Source: Seleniivibrio woodruffii
Lineage (GTDB): Bacteria; Chrysiogenota; Deferribacteres; Deferribacterales; Geovibrionaceae
Direction of reading: 5' to 3'
NCBI RefSeq assembly: GCF_004339245.1
Contig: NZ_SMGG01000003.1
Coordinates: forward strand, 461,106-525,105
Length of the DNA: 64,000 nt
The position numbers were made by a program, and so were the translations under genes. Below the pieces are notes generated by a model, which saw only the letters and a program-made list of their open reading frames with translations, ran no database searches and had not been told where the DNA came from. Of the stretch, positions 62,752 through 64,000 are shown piece by piece. Each line of letters begins with the position of its first letter. The stretch's first letter is position 1.

Positions 62752-63423
62752 TTACCTTTTGCTGTGCATGGCTTTTACGGCCAGTTTTGTTCCGAAAGTC
62801 TGAACCGCCTGAACGAAAATTACCAGAACGGCGACGGTTATTATCATTATGTCGGTGCGGAAGCGGTTATATCCGTACTGGATGGCAAGGTCACCCAGAC
62901 CTCCGCCGCCAACTGCGCCCGCCATGGCTGTGTAGCCGATGACGTTTATAACGGTTATGGCCGCACCCAGAACAAGGGACGATTTCGCCTCGGGCAGAAG
63001 CACCTTGCGGATTATCTGAAAGGGCGATGCGCCCATGGACTGAGCCGCCTCAATGACCCCGTGGGGAACCTCTTTCAGAGATGATTCCACTATTCGGGCA
63101 ACAAAGGGAGCGGCGGCTATCACCAGCGGAACTATTGCCGCCGACGTACCGATGGACGTTCCCACCACCAGACGGGTGAAGGGGATGAGCGCAACCATGA
63201 GCACTATGAAGGGTGCGGAGCGCAGAATGTTTATGATTGTACCCAGAACCCTTTCAATCCACGGGTTCGGCAGAATATTACCGCCGGAGGACACTACAAG
63301 AAGGATGCCCAGCGGCAGGCCTATCACATATGCCATAACGGCGGCAACCACCACCATATATATGGTCTCTATAACCGCAGGGGTCAGAAGTCCAAGAATG
63401 GAAACAAAATATCCGTCACTCAT
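62752..63423 (-). CDS. metI: Methionine ABC transporter permease MetI
   Basis: A 223-residue permease with five or six helices and an EAA loop (GVIEAAQSMGASPFQIIRKV). ATG 63423 lies within ATGAGTGA, overlapping the metN stop and after GAGAGGG; the longer frame to 63438 has no ribosome site. Forms the channel for methionine. Confidence 0.94.
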   Translation of the reverse strand: MSDGYFVSILGLLTPAVIETIYMVVVAAVMAYVIGLPLGILLVVSSGGNILPNPWIERVLGTIINILRSAPFIVLMVALIPFTRLVVGTSIGTSAAIVPLVIAAAPFVARIVESSLKEVPHGVIEAAQSMGASPFQIIRKVLLPEAKSSLVLGAAITVINVIGYTAMAGAVGGGGLGDLAIQYGYNRFRTDIMIITVAVLVIFVQAVQTFGTKLAVKAMHSKR

Positions 63424-64000
63424 AGCTGACCCTCTCAACGGTAAGATTTAATCCCGTAAGATATTCGTGTGCACGCTCACGCTGTTCGAGCGTTCCCCGC
63501 AGTTCCAGAAGCAGGTTGCCGAAAAGGGTCCCCCTCAGGTGGTCGACGCTTCCGTACAGAATGTTCACCTGAACGTCGCTGCTGCGTATCAGTCCGTTTA
63601 TCATAGGCTCCGATGCGGAATTGCCGAGGAACGACACCCGCACGAGCTCCGAATCCGTATGTTTGTTAAGCTCTTTCAGGAGTTCTTCGGGAATCTCGGC
63701 CTTGAAAATGCCCGCAACGAAATCCTTTGCCACCTGCGATTTCGGCGAAAGAAAAACCTCTTCCACAGCGGCGTTTTCAACGCATCTGGATTCGGATAGC
63801 ACCGCAACGTGGGTACATATATCTTTGATAACGTTCATCTCGTGTGTGATTATCACTATGGTGAGCCCCAACTGACGGTTAATGTCACGCAGAAGGGCGA
63901 GTATGGACTCGGTGGTTTTAGGGTCGAGGGCTGATGTCGCCTCGTCGCAAAGGAGTACGTCCGGCTTAAGAGCCAGAGCTCTGGCTATACCCACCCGCTG
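63416..64000 (-). CDS. metN: Methionine ABC transporter ATPase MetN, N-terminus cut by window edge
   Basis: 195 residues are visible, beginning in QRVGIARALALKPD just after the signature motif. Walker B is VLLCDEATSALDP, the switch His is in TIVIITHEM and the C-terminal NIL domain spans the last 90 residues (VQVNILYGSVDHLRG), which in E. coli binds methionine and inhibits transport. The Walker A half lies beyond the window. Overlaps metI. Confidence 0.94.
   Translation of the reverse strand, partial: QRVGIARALALKPDVLLCDEATSALDPKTTESILALLRDINRQLGLTIVIITHEMNVIKDICTHVAVLSESRCVENAAVEEVFLSPKSQVAKDFVAGIFKAEIPEELLKELNKHTDSELVRVSFLGNSASEPMINGLIRSSDVQVNILYGSVDHLRGTLFGNLLLELRGTLEQRERAHEYLTGLNLTVERVSYE

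Noticed and set aside
1-64000. CRISPR arrays, rRNA genes, replication origin, prophage
   Set aside because: No evenly spaced identical repeats with unique spacers, no rRNA sequence, no DnaA-box cluster or origin gene set and no phage structural genes were seen.

Overview
The window looks like chromosome of an anaerobically respiring, motile, selenocysteine-using Gram-negative bacterium. Four molybdopterin oxidoreductases with Tat signals, many multiheme cytochromes, outer-membrane porins, a large chemotaxis operon and a tRNA-Sec gene fit a Deferribacterota-type organism (Geovibrio/Denitrovibrio/Seleniivibrio relatives). That placement is inference from gene content, not from a marker gene. 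Most genes have similar base composition. Two stretches are clearly A+T-richer: the orphan gene at 17.7-18.7 kb and the 33.5-37.1 kb island.

Layout. 1-7.6 kb: housekeeping and accessory genes (an alanine/sodium symporter cut by the window edge, an MFS carrier, an AraC-Ogt alkylation-response protein, a LeuA-like synthase with a divergent AraC regulator, a cysteine-rich CCG protein, a sigma54-dependent response regulator). 7.6-8.7 kb: a gene-free stretch with several inverted repeats. 8.7-16.9 kb: one chemotaxis operon (CheY-like, MCP, STAS, CheY, CheA, MCP, CheW, CheR, CheD). 16.9-23.1 kb: scattered single genes and a CZB-type chemoreceptor. 23.3-28.5 kb: a TMAO-reductase-like locus with a histidine kinase in front of torA and its response regulator behind. 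28.9-32.9 kb: a DMSO-reductase-like DmsA/DmsB/TorD locus without a membrane anchor. 33.5-37.15 kb: a small genomic island bounded by 20-bp direct repeats of the tRNA-Sec 3' end, carrying an AAA ATPase, an IS3-type remnant and hipBA. The intact tRNA-Sec sits at its right edge.

38.2-50.5 kb is the most striking region. A two-domain rhodanese lipoprotein, an outer-membrane barrel, a 71-residue periplasmic protein, a 12-haem and a 10-haem cytochrome are followed by PsrA/PsrB/PsrC and then a Rieske protein, a cytochrome b and a tetrahaem cytochrome c. The first five genes follow the order I recall for the Geobacter extHIJKL electron-conduit cluster, here joined to a polysulfide/thiosulfate-reductase-type enzyme and a bc-like complex. 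50.6-58.9 kb: an MFS carrier, a MocR-type regulator and a second respiratory molybdoenzyme of the ArrA/ArxA/TtrA/SoeA-like kind with its ferredoxin subunit, TorD-type chaperone and OprD-like porin. 59-61.7 kb: a cysteine desulfurase/selenocysteine lyase-like enzyme facing a split YeeE/YedE transporter and a rhodanese lacking its catalytic cysteine. 61.8-64 kb: metNIQ, cut by the right edge.

How the genes may work together (inference): the region concentrates respiration of oxidised sulfur, selenium or nitrogen compounds, with outer-membrane entry (porins), periplasmic reduction (molybdoenzymes), sulfur/selenium handling (rhodaneses, YedE-like carrier, lyase) and chemoreceptors. Substrates of the two Psr/ArrA-like enzymes cannot be read from sequence alone.
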